64,000 nucleotides of DNA from Leptospira semungkisensis. Its GTDB lineage: Bacteria; Spirochaetota; Leptospiria; Leptospirales; Leptospiraceae. The translations under genes were made by a program, and so were the position numbers. A model generated the notes under the pieces. The model saw only the letters and a program-made list of their open reading frames with translations. It ran no database searches and was not told the origin of the DNA. Shown here piece after piece: positions 28,871-37,259 of the stretch. The stretch lies in contig NZ_RQEP01000005.1 in the NCBI RefSeq assembly GCF_004770055.1, positions 1,364,001 through 1,428,000 of the forward strand, in the 5' to 3' direction. Each line of letters begins with the position of its first letter. The first letter of the stretch is position 1.

Positions 28871-30946
28871 TTATTGTTCGGCCGGATATCCGGAGTAAGT
28901 CATTTTTCCTGTGAAGTAGATCGGGCTTTTCTTATCTATGTTGATCCTTTGGTTTAATCCTGATTGTATTGTCTGTAATACTTGGGAATCAAACGAAACT
29001 CCTTGTCCATCCACAAGCAAAGCGTAATGCATTGAATCGTTTGCATCTTCGTCAGAGTCGAGATCGTCCCAAATTAATGTAAGCATTCCCGATCCAGAGT
29101 CTCTATTTCTGTCGTCGATAAGTATTGCTTCGTTCGGATCTTGATTTAAGGAAGAAGGGATCAGCTTGTTATAAATCTTTTTCTCCGTAATGAGTAAAGT
29201 ATCGCCTTTGCTGAAATGAGGAGGAAGATAGATCTCGGTCGGAGCTTCTGAATTCCTTCCTTTCCAAACTATGAATAAGAATCTTTGGTCTCCGAAATAT
29301 TTAGTTCCAGTATCTGTCGTCCGGATTGCCGCCCACTTGAATATATTATTCCAAGTATCGTAGCCGATTGCATTATAATGAGAGCTGAATACTCTTCCTT
29401 GGGATTTTCTGAAATAAGCTCTCTGGATTACATGATAGTCTACGTTAAAGTTTGCTCCATAATTCCCAACTACGGAAAAGTCTTCGTCGTTCCAGGCATC
29501 TTTCGTAGTGATCAGTTTGGACGTGTTTCCGTTCATGTATTCTTTGTGATTGTTATAGTAGTAATCCCAATGCCATTGAGTCCCTGAAACTGCCGGATTA
29601 TAGAGATCAGCAAATCTAGTTTTATTACTTTGGCTTTTATCGGAGATCTCCATGGCTTGATAGACTGCATTGATCATTCGAGGAGTATCCTTCGCTCCGG
29701 TTCCTTTTAACCACATTCCGAATTCACTTAAGAAAACCGGAATATTTAAGAAGCGGGCCTCGGTTCGGATATCATCCAAGTATTTGAAATAAGTCGCGTT
29801 ATCAATGCCGGTGAGATCAGTCCCCATTCTTGCAGCATCGTAGAAATGAGAATTGAATACGAATCCGGAGCCAGGCTGCGTTAACAAATGTCCTCCTCCA
29901 GTAGCCGGAACAATTGCAGAGCCTACATTCGTATTCCAAAATACCAAAGGTTCTGCAAAGACCCATTTATTGTCCCAGCCATTTTGATTGAGAACATCTC
30001 TTATCTTATAATGGAATGGCCAGAGTTTTTGGTTATCCCATTGCGCAGCAGTGAGTCCTTCCATTCCCCCATCTACAGGTTCATTAAAAGGATCTAATCC
30101 TACGATATAATCGAATTCCTGATCGCTTAGATTAGCCTTGATATATGCCGCTGCCTTTCCTACCTGCCAAAGATATTCTGTTTGCATATATCGAGTCCCA
30201 GAAGAAGTGGAAAGGCTTGCGTTATTCCAGAAATTTCTGAAGGCTCGACGGATCGCTTCATTTGTTAGATTGTTTTGGCTCCAGTTGGCGCAAACAATCC
30301 CGCAATATTCGGAAGGATAAGAGCCTCCGGAAATAATCCAAGCAGGAGCTCCATTGCCAGTATACCAAGAGCTCTTATTGAAAAGATTTCTGGAGAAAAG
30401 ATCCTGATGGTAGTCGACTAGGATATACATTCTCTTAGAGATTGCCTTTCTCATCTGAGCGATGATTGCGTCTAGATACGCATAGTTAATCGTGTCAACT
30501 GCTGTATGAACTCCTTCCCACGCGATTGTGAATCGGACCAAATTAGATCCGTTCGTTTTTGCAAGTCTTGCAAATGCTACATCTGCATCTGAATCGTTGG
30601 CGAAGGGTTTGAACCCATGTTGAGCAAGTTTGGTATTTCCGGAGATATTAAAGCCTCGGAAACCGACCTCTCTACCAAGGCCGTCTAAAAAGATCTTATC
30701 CACGGTACCGTTATAGTTTTTGTCCCCGGTGAAGATTTTACGTTCTAAATCTGAATTCGCATAATCCAGAGAGTGAATTATAGAAGCATCCGTAGAAAAC
30801 GCATGGAATTGAGTTTGGTTACCGAATTCGGACGCATGCGGAGTAATAAGCTGCAATGTAGGAGCCCAATTCTTGCTTTGATCGGGGCTACATGCGCTAA
30901 ATATAAGTAAGAGCAAGTAAGTGATATATATTTGTGTTCTCTTCAT
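28871..30946 (-). CDS. GH5-type glycoside hydrolase lipoprotein
   Basis: The ATG at 30946 gives a lipoprotein signal (MKRTQIYITYLLLLIFSAC). The catalytic TIM barrel has the GH5/clan-A hallmarks. GFRGFNISGN is the N-terminal strand. Also present are YHQD and GAPAW, DPFNEP with the acid/base Glu, and VFLSEFG with the nucleophile Glu. YHQD plus GAPAW plus NEP resembles endoglycoceramidase-like members more than cellulases. A C-terminal beta domain follows (about residues 560-690). Expected activity is glycan or glycolipid hydrolysis outside the cell. It stands alone. Confidence 0.8.
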   Translation of the reverse strand: MKRTQIYITYLLLLIFSACSPDQSKNWAPTLQLITPHASEFGNQTQFHAFSTDASIIHSLDYANSDLERKIFTGDKNYNGTVDKIFLDGLGREVGFRGFNISGNTKLAQHGFKPFANDSDADVAFARLAKTNGSNLVRFTIAWEGVHTAVDTINYAYLDAIIAQMRKAISKRMYILVDYHQDLFSRNLFNKSSWYTGNGAPAWIISGGSYPSEYCGIVCANWSQNNLTNEAIRRAFRNFWNNASLSTSSGTRYMQTEYLWQVGKAAAYIKANLSDQEFDYIVGLDPFNEPVDGGMEGLTAAQWDNQKLWPFHYKIRDVLNQNGWDNKWVFAEPLVFWNTNVGSAIVPATGGGHLLTQPGSGFVFNSHFYDAARMGTDLTGIDNATYFKYLDDIRTEARFLNIPVFLSEFGMWLKGTGAKDTPRMINAVYQAMEISDKSQSNKTRFADLYNPAVSGTQWHWDYYYNNHKEYMNGNTSKLITTKDAWNDEDFSVVGNYGANFNVDYHVIQRAYFRKSQGRVFSSHYNAIGYDTWNNIFKWAAIRTTDTGTKYFGDQRFLFIVWKGRNSEAPTEIYLPPHFSKGDTLLITEKKIYNKLIPSSLNQDPNEAILIDDRNRDSGSGMLTLIWDDLDSDEDANDSMHYALLVDGQGVSFDSQVLQTIQSGLNQRINIDKKSPIYFTGKMTYSGYPAEQ

Positions 30947-31156
30947 CGGCGAAAAGAATATGCAAATTCTTTTATATGCCAAGCGTTAAATATAGAATTT
31001 ACTTTGAACATGTTCAAAAGAAGCGTGTTATATTTTGTTCGATATAAAATAATTTAAGACGAATTAAGTTTTTTGAAAGTGATTTATAATGGATAGAGTT
31101 TGAAGAAACTTATTTTCAACTTAGATAATTTCGAAGTGCGAAGGGTATCTACATGA

Positions 31157-31289
31157 GAGTTCCCACATAGTTCGATGAAAATTTTCGTTGTGAGAGATGG
31201 CAGATTGTGGTATGGGGATTTTGTTGAACGGCAGGGCGGGTACCACCGCTTCGCTCCGGCCCCCACCCACAAGGGTGGGGTGTGCACTT
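31157..31289. repeat. dispersed structured intergenic repeat, copy 2
   Basis: GAGTTCCCACA at 31157-31167. TGTGGTA (31206) is answered by TACCACC (31241-31247). CCCCACCC (31261-31268) pairs with GGGTGGGG (31273-31280) with an ACAA loop. It has the same architecture as copies 1 and 3, but the sequence between the GTGGTA and TACCAC arms is longer (28 bases). Confidence 0.8.
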
Positions 31290-31398
31290 AGATGACTTCT
31301 TTCGATAGAGTTAGCCTATCAATTGGATAACAGACTCGTTTGACCTTCGGTCATCGACTCGCCTTGCGGTCGTTTTATAGCTCCTATTGTCGCTGCGA

Positions 31399-31431
31399 AA
31401 GGGCGGGGTGTGCACTTGCAGAGCTTCTTTC
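31399..31431. repeat. partial duplicate of the tail of repeat copy 2
   Basis: AAGGGCGGGGTGTGCACTT at 31399-31417 matches 31271-31289 with one mismatch. CTTCTTTC recurs 6 bases further in both. The offset is 128 bases, and the second copy ends against the stop of the aldolase gene. Confidence 0.7.
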
Positions 31432-32085
31432 TTAGCGATTCTTCTCTGCTTGCTTGGAATATTTTCTCTGGTAAACGAATCGGATCGCTTCGGCTTCTAA
31501 CCAAGGAACCGGTTTACCACCACCTAGGATTCTTGATTCGACAAAAGCCTTGCTCGCTTTCTCGAGTACCATGCAAACTGCGTGGGCATCATCCAGGCTC
31601 TTGTGAGCGCAGAGAGCTCCTGCATCTTTCACATAGACTGCATTCCTTCTTCCGATCGCTGAGATTAATTTCTTGAGGGACTTCTCATCGTTAGAGTTGG
31701 AGACTACTTTTGCATTTGGTCCTACGATTTGAGCCATATCGTCCAAGAAGGGGCGAACGGTTTCTCCCGCCATAGAGCAGGTTTGAACATTTTCTTGAGT
31801 AGAATGAAGGATAACGTTGAATTCCGGTCTTGCCAAGTAAAGAGAAAGATGCTTTGCTGCTTCATCCGGCACGTCTTTAGGAAAAATCTGATCCGCTATT
31901 AAAGGAATTTCTAATAGAGCATTTTTGGATTTCTTTCCTATCGCATTCAGATCTACTTTTTTAGGAGTGATCCAAATGCTTTTGCCGATCTTTACGCTTG
32001 CGCATCCATTCTTCGTTAAGATACCTTCTTTCACCAATTGAGGAAGGAATTTCTGAAGTTCGAGAGGGCTTTCCGGTGCCTTCAT
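31432..32085 (-). CDS. class II aldolase/adducin-fold paralogue lacking zinc ligands
   Basis: A 217-residue protein with the class II aldolase fold, paralogous to the next gene upstream. The zinc motif HTH is VILHSTQ here, so the second His is Thr. The third ligand motif (NHG) is VKDAGALCAHK, without His at that place. The candidate catalytic Glu (VPDEAAKH) remains. It is therefore probably a non-catalytic or altered subunit. It is coupled to the intact aldolase by a 4-base ATGA overlap, suggesting a heteromer or shared regulation. The possibility that it uses a different metal site cannot be excluded. Confidence 0.75.
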   Translation of the reverse strand: MKAPESPLELQKFLPQLVKEGILTKNGCASVKIGKSIWITPKKVDLNAIGKKSKNALLEIPLIADQIFPKDVPDEAAKHLSLYLARPEFNVILHSTQENVQTCSMAGETVRPFLDDMAQIVGPNAKVVSNSNDEKSLKKLISAIGRRNAVYVKDAGALCAHKSLDDAHAVCMVLEKASKAFVESRILGGGKPVPWLEAEAIRFVYQRKYSKQAEKNR

Positions 32086-32738
32086 GCGCTTTTCTCCAAA
32101 GAATAATTTTTAAGATACCAGGCTCGGATGGACTCTCTGTCTCCTTTCTTGGCACCAGAGATCCGGACGAATTCCTTCTCTATAAACGCTTGGCAGGCTT
32201 TTTCTAATTCTAAAGCAACTTGAAATGCATCTTCCATGTCTTTGCCGACGCACAACGTTCCATGATTAGCGAGTAGGACTGCTTTGCTTCCTGATTTATC
32301 CAAGGCTTCAATCGCCATACGGATCAGCTTCTTGGTTCCCGGAAGGGAATAATCTGTGCAAAGAACAGGCCCACCTATGATCTTCTTCATTTGAGAATTT
32401 AGTACAGGCACATCTTTTCTTGCGGCAGCGACCACTGCTGCTTGCAATTGATGAGTGTGGATGACGGCGCCTATATTAGAGCGAAGAGCATAGGCCGCTG
32501 CATGTAATCCTTTCTCATAGGACGGTTTGATCTTTCCGATATGGGTGAGATCGTGTCGATTCACTTGCACAATCTCTTCCGGAGTTAGATCATCGTATGT
32601 TCTACCGGTCGGAGTAATTGCGAAGTAGTCCTCATCTATTCTCTGGCTTATATTTCCCCAAGTGCGAGCGATCAATCCGGATTTTAATAAACGAATTCCA
32701 GTATCTCTTACAATTTTCTTTGCCTTTTCCAGTTCCAT
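32082..32738 (-). CDS. class II aldolase (L-fuculose-phosphate-aldolase type)
   Basis: A 218-residue protein with all features of the family: the Glu in KPSYEKGLH, the zinc motif VIHTHQLQ and the third zinc His in VLLANHGTL. It would cleave or condense a phosphorylated sugar or related keto compound with dihydroxyacetone phosphate-like chemistry, or act as a decarboxylase/epimerase of the same family; the substrate is not known. The operon context with a class III aminotransferase and TetR suggests an amino-sugar or amino-acid-related pathway (inference). Confidence 0.85.
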   Translation of the reverse strand: MELEKAKKIVRDTGIRLLKSGLIARTWGNISQRIDEDYFAITPTGRTYDDLTPEEIVQVNRHDLTHIGKIKPSYEKGLHAAAYALRSNIGAVIHTHQLQAAVVAAARKDVPVLNSQMKKIIGGPVLCTDYSLPGTKKLIRMAIEALDKSGSKAVLLANHGTLCVGKDMEDAFQVALELEKACQAFIEKEFVRISGAKKGDRESIRAWYLKNYSLEKSA

Positions 32739-32760
32739 ATTCTCTTCTCCGCTATTCGGT

Positions 32761-34230
32761 TTAAGCGACGCCTTCTACTTTTTGGAAGACTCTTTCGAAT
32801 CTTTTCAATGCATCGTCTACAACTGCATCCGTATCTGCAGCGCTTGTATATAAGCGGCTTCCTGCCAGGGTTACGATCCCTTCTGCCATATAAGCCGCTC
32901 CCATTTCTTCCATTGCCTTTTTACGTAAATGAGCTTCTTTGATCGTGGACTTGATCTTCCAGAATTTCTTGATATCGATTTCCAAAAGCATAGTTCCCAC
33001 TGTTTCCAAATGACAGATGGATCCTTGGTTAAAGGCTACGAATGGAAGATTATACTTCTTAATTAATTTTTGTAAACCGGCAGTGATCCTATCTCCGGCT
33101 CTTCCTGCTTTTTCGCAGGCCTTTTGTTTTTCGATTTCGAGAAGGGTATAGTATCCAGCAGCTGAGCTGAGTGGGTTAGCGGCCATAGTCCCTCCGATCA
33201 GAGCCTTCTTCACTCCGGTTTGAAGACCTGCAGAAAGATATTTCATATACTCTTTCTTACCTCCGAGACCACCGGCAGATGGATACCCGCCTGCTACGAC
33301 TTTTCCGAAGACAGTAAGGTCAGGAGTGACTCCGAAATATCCTTGGGCTCCGCTCAGTCCGATCCTAAATGCGGTAACGACTTCATCAAAGATTAATAAT
33401 GCTCCATACTTATCGCAAAGCTCTCTGACTCCTTTGTTGAAGTCGAAATCCAGAGGACGAGTTCCACTCTCAGGGCCAACTGGTTCTAAGATGACCGCAG
33501 CTGTGCCTCCTCTCCAACGATTTCTTTTTAAAGTATTTTCGAGAGCATTCAAATCGTTCGGATAGAATTCTTGGGTATATTTAAATACATGTTTAGGGAT
33601 CCCGTGGGATTCGAAATGTCTAGTGCCAGGGAGTCGGAGTCCGTAAGCGAGTTGATCGCTCCAGCCATGATAAGCCCCTCCCATTTTCACTACGTTCTTC
33701 TTCTTGGTAGCGAGTCTTGCAACACGGATAGAAGCCATACATGCCTCCGTTCCGGATCCTAACATACGGAACATTTGCACGGAAGGCATGTGCTCCACGA
33801 TCTTCTCCGCAAGTTTGAGCTCATACTCATGAAAGAGACCAGTTACAGGACCGGTGCTTTCCAAGAGTTGAATTACCTTTTTGCGAACACTAAGAGGGTT
33901 ACTTCCCAAAACTGTAGGACCGCCCGCTTGTAGGAAGTCTATGTACTTATTCCCATCTAAATCGTTCAGATAGGCGCCGGAAGCCTTTGTAAACACCAAA
34001 GGAAAAGGATAATTGAATGCGAGATTATGCTGCACTCCACCCGGAATATATTCCGAAGCTTCTGCGATCATTACTTTGGATTTTGCGCATTTCTTCTCAT
34101 AGTAATCCTTCAGGTATTTTTCCATTTCTACCGGTTTGATAGAACGTATAGGCTGATGGATCAGATCATGCAGCTGCTTATAGATTTCTTTAACGTCTGG
34201 ATATTTGCTGATTGAGAAGCCGGTAGACAT
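32761..34230 (-). CDS. class III aminotransferase (glutamate-1-semialdehyde aminomutase-like)
   Basis: Start ATG at 34230; the longer reading to 34293 would run into the operator. The 489-residue PLP enzyme has the fold-type I class III signature: GGAYHGWSD, LIFDEVVTAFRIG and TVFGKVVAGGYP with the PLP Lys. The G-GTEACMASIRVAR motif is also present. It is most like HemL/aminomutase-type proteins but longer than HemL (about 430), so it is likely a separate aminotransferase. It is the first gene of an operon with the two class II aldolases, divergent from a TetR regulator across a 34-bp palindrome. Confidence 0.85.
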   Translation of the reverse strand: MSTGFSISKYPDVKEIYKQLHDLIHQPIRSIKPVEMEKYLKDYYEKKCAKSKVMIAEASEYIPGGVQHNLAFNYPFPLVFTKASGAYLNDLDGNKYIDFLQAGGPTVLGSNPLSVRKKVIQLLESTGPVTGLFHEYELKLAEKIVEHMPSVQMFRMLGSGTEACMASIRVARLATKKKNVVKMGGAYHGWSDQLAYGLRLPGTRHFESHGIPKHVFKYTQEFYPNDLNALENTLKRNRWRGGTAAVILEPVGPESGTRPLDFDFNKGVRELCDKYGALLIFDEVVTAFRIGLSGAQGYFGVTPDLTVFGKVVAGGYPSAGGLGGKKEYMKYLSAGLQTGVKKALIGGTMAANPLSSAAGYYTLLEIEKQKACEKAGRAGDRITAGLQKLIKKYNLPFVAFNQGSICHLETVGTMLLEIDIKKFWKIKSTIKEAHLRKKAMEEMGAAYMAEGIVTLAGSRLYTSAADTDAVVDDALKRFERVFQKVEGVA

Positions 34231-34260
34231 GCGATTTTTCCTTTTCGTTCGGGAATATAG

Positions 34261-34294
34261 GTTGACAGTGAGTGAATACTCACTCACTGTCAAC
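34261..34294. promoter_or_regulatory. 34-bp TetR operator palindrome
   Basis: GTTGACAGTGAGTGA (34261-34275) and TCACTCACTGTCAAC (34280-34294) are perfect 15-bp arms around ATAC. It sits between the aminotransferase start (34230) and tetR (34383). Length, symmetry and place fit a TetR-family operator controlling both directions. Confidence 0.8.
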
Positions 34295-34382
34295 TAGAAA
34301 ATCTCTGAAAGGCGAAGGCGAGGAAATTTTCCATCGTTTCCCAGGAGATCGGTCACTCAATGACAGTATATAGGCACAAACT

Positions 34383-35045
34383 GTGACAGAATTTACTCCT
34401 TCTAAATACAATAGGGAAACTTTCGATAAAATCCCCGAGGAAAAAAGAACTCGGATCTTATCCGTGGCGATTGCTGAATTTGCAAACCGCGGATTTAATA
34501 ACGCGAATACGAATATTATTGCGAAGAAGGCAGGCATCAGTGTCGGTTCTCTTTATAAGTATTTCGATACGAAAGAGGATTTCTTTCTCACTGCAGTTGG
34601 ATACGGGATCAATCAGTTAGAAAAAACCTTAGAGCAAGTTTTAAACGATGAGAATGATCTCTTTGGAAAGATTGAAAGCATTCTTCGAATCATCCAAAAG
34701 CATTCCAGAGAAAATCAAGATATCATTCGATTATACAATGAGATCACCGCAGAAGGAAATTCCGATCTGATCCGTGGACTCTCTTCGGAGTTAGAAAGTA
34801 TTTCCGCAAAAGTTTATACTTCTTTGATTGCGAATGCTAAGAAATCAGGAGTCGTTGGGAAGGAAGTTGACGAGAAAGTCTTTGCCTTCTGTATCGATAA
34901 TCTTTTTATGACACTTCAATTTTCTTATGCTACTGAATATTATAGAGAAAGAATGAATATCTATTTAGGTAAGGATGTGGATAACGATGAGAAGGTCGTG
35001 AAAGGAATTCTATCTTTTATTCGCAGAGCCTTGGAGAAGAAATAA
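34383..35045 (+). CDS. TetR/AcrR family transcriptional regulator
   Basis: A 220-residue TetR protein, GTG start. HTH residues RGFNNANTNIIAKKAGISVG with SLYKYFDTKEDFF are canonical. The C-terminal domain resembles those of TetR regulators of lipid and xenobiotic genes. It is divergent from the aminotransferase-aldolase operon, and the palindrome at 34261-34294 lies between them, so it probably represses that operon and itself. Confidence 0.88.
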   Translation: MTEFTPSKYNRETFDKIPEEKRTRILSVAIAEFANRGFNNANTNIIAKKAGISVGSLYKYFDTKEDFFLTAVGYGINQLEKTLEQVLNDENDLFGKIESILRIIQKHSRENQDIIRLYNEITAEGNSDLIRGLSSELESISAKVYTSLIANAKKSGVVGKEVDEKVFAFCIDNLFMTLQFSYATEYYRERMNIYLGKDVDNDEKVVKGILSFIRRALEKK

Positions 35046-35080
35046 TCTAATCAAAATTCTCAAGAAGCAAACTAGCGGAA

Positions 35081-36394
35081 TTATTTTGAAGAGAATTCGA
35101 ATCGCTTTGTAATCCCGAACTCCAGAATGGTTGTCTTGCTAGAAGCGGACACACTTTTGGCGGCTTGGCCTATTATGAAATATTGAAGAAGGACTTGGTC
35201 GGGAGGAGAAGATCCGCTCCCCGCAGCGCTGTAAATATTCAAGGTATAAGAATCCAAACTGTATTTCCATTCGTATGCTTGGAACCCCGTCCAAAAAGAA
35301 AGCGTAGGAGTGTATTTAAAATAAAGTCTATAAGAGAATTGGAATCCTTTCGCCTTCCAGAAAGCAGGTTGGTTTAATTGCTGGATATCATTGGCGGCGG
35401 GATTGGTTGGATGTAGAAGGGTGATGGTCACATTACCATTCTGGTCTCCGTTCAGTGAGAGCGCATTGACCTCAAATCTATTTTCCCATCTTTCTCTCAT
35501 ACGCACAGAAGCCTTTAAGCCGTAGGAATATCCTCTAAGATGTTCGGTAAAGTTTTGCTGGTAGTTCCCGAAAAAACTTAGGCCCGCTGCATCGGTATCT
35601 TGTACAGTAGAACCAGGGTCTTGGCTTTTGGCCCAAAAATATTGGTATCCGATCGTTGGCCGAAGATCCACGCGCAAACTTGTAAACGCCAAAAAGGAAA
35701 GATCTCCCTTTAAGGAACTTTGTTTATCCGGATAACTTCCATAAATATCCACTGTATCCGTCGAGGTGTAACTTGTAGTTCGATGCGATCCCTTGCTTTG
35801 GACGTGCATCCCGCTCAATCCTCCGCTGAATCTCTTCCAAGTATAATTCGCTCCGTATACTTCAGCAGGCATCGCATGTATGGAAGGATTTCCCACCACG
35901 GTAGCGCCGCCTCCCGAAATAAGATTCACGACGCTCTGCACCTTGTCTAAGAAATCAGCAGGAGCGGGCTGGTATTTTCCCATTCCGACTCCGAAATAGA
36001 GCTCAAGATCATTTCTTTTGGCTTGGTCAATATAGTATGGACTTTCTGTGATCGGGATCGCTGCAATTGCAGGAGAAGAAGATGGAGTAGGCAAAGGTTC
36101 CTGTACTACTTCCGGTTGGGTCGGAGCGATTTGCTTTGTCTTTTCTTCAGCGTCTTTCTTTTCTTTAGCGGTCGGTTCTTTGAAGCTAATTCTTTGTATT
36201 TCAGATTTATTTAATTTAAGGATCTTACCGTCTTCTAACTTGATCTGCATAGAAGTCGCAGTTTGCTGGATCACTTCTCCTCTCAGTATCTGGCCGTTTC
36301 TCAGATAGATGGTTTGCAACTCAGCTATTAATCCTATAAAAGGAAGAAGAAAGAATATTACAATTACAGTTAGCTTCACTCGAGAGGATAACAT
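35081..36394 (-). CDS. putative outer-membrane beta-barrel protein
   Basis: The ATG at 36394 gives a signal peptide (LSSRVKLTVIVIFFLLPFIGLIA). A short domain, TIYLRNGQILRGEVIQQTA..., common in leptospiral envelope proteins, is followed by a Lys/Glu/Pro-rich linker (about 65-110). About 300 residues with alternating aromatic strands then end in TKRFEFSSK, as in outer-membrane barrels. It is probably exported and inserted in the outer membrane; pore or ligand unknown. It shares an AT-rich divergent region with comF. Confidence 0.65.
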   Translation of the reverse strand: MLSSRVKLTVIVIFFLLPFIGLIAELQTIYLRNGQILRGEVIQQTATSMQIKLEDGKILKLNKSEIQRISFKEPTAKEKKDAEEKTKQIAPTQPEVVQEPLPTPSSSPAIAAIPITESPYYIDQAKRNDLELYFGVGMGKYQPAPADFLDKVQSVVNLISGGGATVVGNPSIHAMPAEVYGANYTWKRFSGGLSGMHVQSKGSHRTTSYTSTDTVDIYGSYPDKQSSLKGDLSFLAFTSLRVDLRPTIGYQYFWAKSQDPGSTVQDTDAAGLSFFGNYQQNFTEHLRGYSYGLKASVRMRERWENRFEVNALSLNGDQNGNVTITLLHPTNPAANDIQQLNQPAFWKAKGFQFSYRLYFKYTPTLSFWTGFQAYEWKYSLDSYTLNIYSAAGSGSSPPDQVLLQYFIIGQAAKSVSASSKTTILEFGITKRFEFSSK

Positions 36395-36409
36395 TGGACC
36401 AAATCGCAA

Positions 36410-36460
36410 CAGATATTATAAATATCTCAATAATTTATTTAATTATATATAATAAAAAGA
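36410..36460. promoter_or_regulatory. AT-rich divergent promoter region
   Basis: TATAAT occurs on the minus strand at 36420-36415, 20 bases ahead of the beta-barrel gene, and on the plus strand at 36448-36453, about 42 bases before comF. The -35 boxes are not clear. Confidence 0.35.
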
Positions 36461-36494
36461 CGAGCAGACTTATTTCTCTCCTACCTGTTTGTGC

Positions 36495-37220
36495 ATGAAG
36501 ATAAAAGTATTAGAACGTTTGCTCAATATATTCTTCCCGATCCTTTGCGGGATTTGCGGAAAGGAGGATTTCTTTTCCTTAAGATTAGGTTTATGCGGGG
36601 AATGCATTCGAAAAACGAGAGGAATCGGTGCCTTCTCCCGATGCAATGTTTGTTCTTCCCCATTGAAGGGAAAAGAGGCATGTGTTTTTTGCGATTCTCG
36701 TAATATATTCTTTGATAGGGCACTCAGTATTCGGGATCGAAATGATCTGTTAAGCGAAATTCTAAACCGCCTAAAGTCCAGAAAAGAGTTCACTCTTTCG
36801 ATATTTCTCTCTTCAGGTTCCAGAAAGATATTAAGGAAATTGAAAGAATTGGAATTTGACGCCTGTGTGATTCTTCCTTCCTTCAAGAAGAGAAGCTGGA
36901 GTTCTGGAAAGGAAAGACCATTTTTAGCGAGTTCCAGGCTTTGCAAAGAAGCAAGGGATATATTAGGAATTCCTTTTATACAACCTCTATTAAAATCGAG
37001 TGCAGAAAAGCAGGCTGGAAAGAGTTTCTCGGAGAGATTCTTTCATGCTTATAGGTCCTGGAAGATCCATCCAAGTTGGGAGAATCGATGTCCTTCACGG
37101 ATCCTTCTTCTAGATGATGTTTTCACAACCGGTGCAAGTGTGAATGAGGCGAGTAGGGTCTTAAAGCAAAACGGGGCCAAGTCGGTCTATGTTTTGACCT
37201 ACCTTAGAACGGTAGATTGA
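36495..37220 (+). CDS. comF: ComF-family phosphoribosyltransferase-like protein
   Basis: A protein of about 241 residues from ATG 36495 (a TTG at 36489 is the alternative). The N-terminal zinc-ribbon cysteines CGICGK, CGEC, CNVCSS and CVFCD are visible, and the C-terminal PRTase motif ILLLDDVFTTGASVNEA (about 205-221) binds PRPP in the family. ComF is linked to DNA uptake and to helicase interaction at the replisome. It lies 39 bases before dinB, so the two may be co-transcribed. Confidence 0.88.
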   Translation: MKIKVLERLLNIFFPILCGICGKEDFFSLRLGLCGECIRKTRGIGAFSRCNVCSSPLKGKEACVFCDSRNIFFDRALSIRDRNDLLSEILNRLKSRKEFTLSIFLSSGSRKILRKLKELEFDACVILPSFKKRSWSSGKERPFLASSRLCKEARDILGIPFIQPLLKSSAEKQAGKSFSERFFHAYRSWKIHPSWENRCPSRILLLDDVFTTGASVNEASRVLKQNGAKSVYVLTYLRTVD

Positions 37221-37259
37221 ACTTGACGAATCTATATATCCGTTTAGTATAGATCTTGG

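Larger units (their letters stand above)
30947..31431. other. 485-bp intergenic region holding repeat copy 2
   Basis: No convincing gene. The AT-rich left part (30947-31130) is probably the promoter region of the glycosidase gene. From 31157 it holds the dispersed structured repeat and a near-duplicate of the repeat's 3' end (31271-31303 versus 31399-31431). Short hairpins such as TGACCTTCGGTCA lie between them. Confidence 0.6.

Noticed and set aside
31319..31504. 61-residue minus-strand ORF in the repeat region
   Set aside because: It overlaps the aldolase end and the repeat tail, with no domain or ribosome-binding site.
34262..34267. TTGACA as a -35 box
   Set aside because: It is part of the 15-bp palindrome arm and has no well-spaced -10 on the plus strand.
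36470..36946. 158-residue minus-strand ORF
   Set aside because: It is antisense to comF, whose zinc cysteines and PRTase motif are clearly real.
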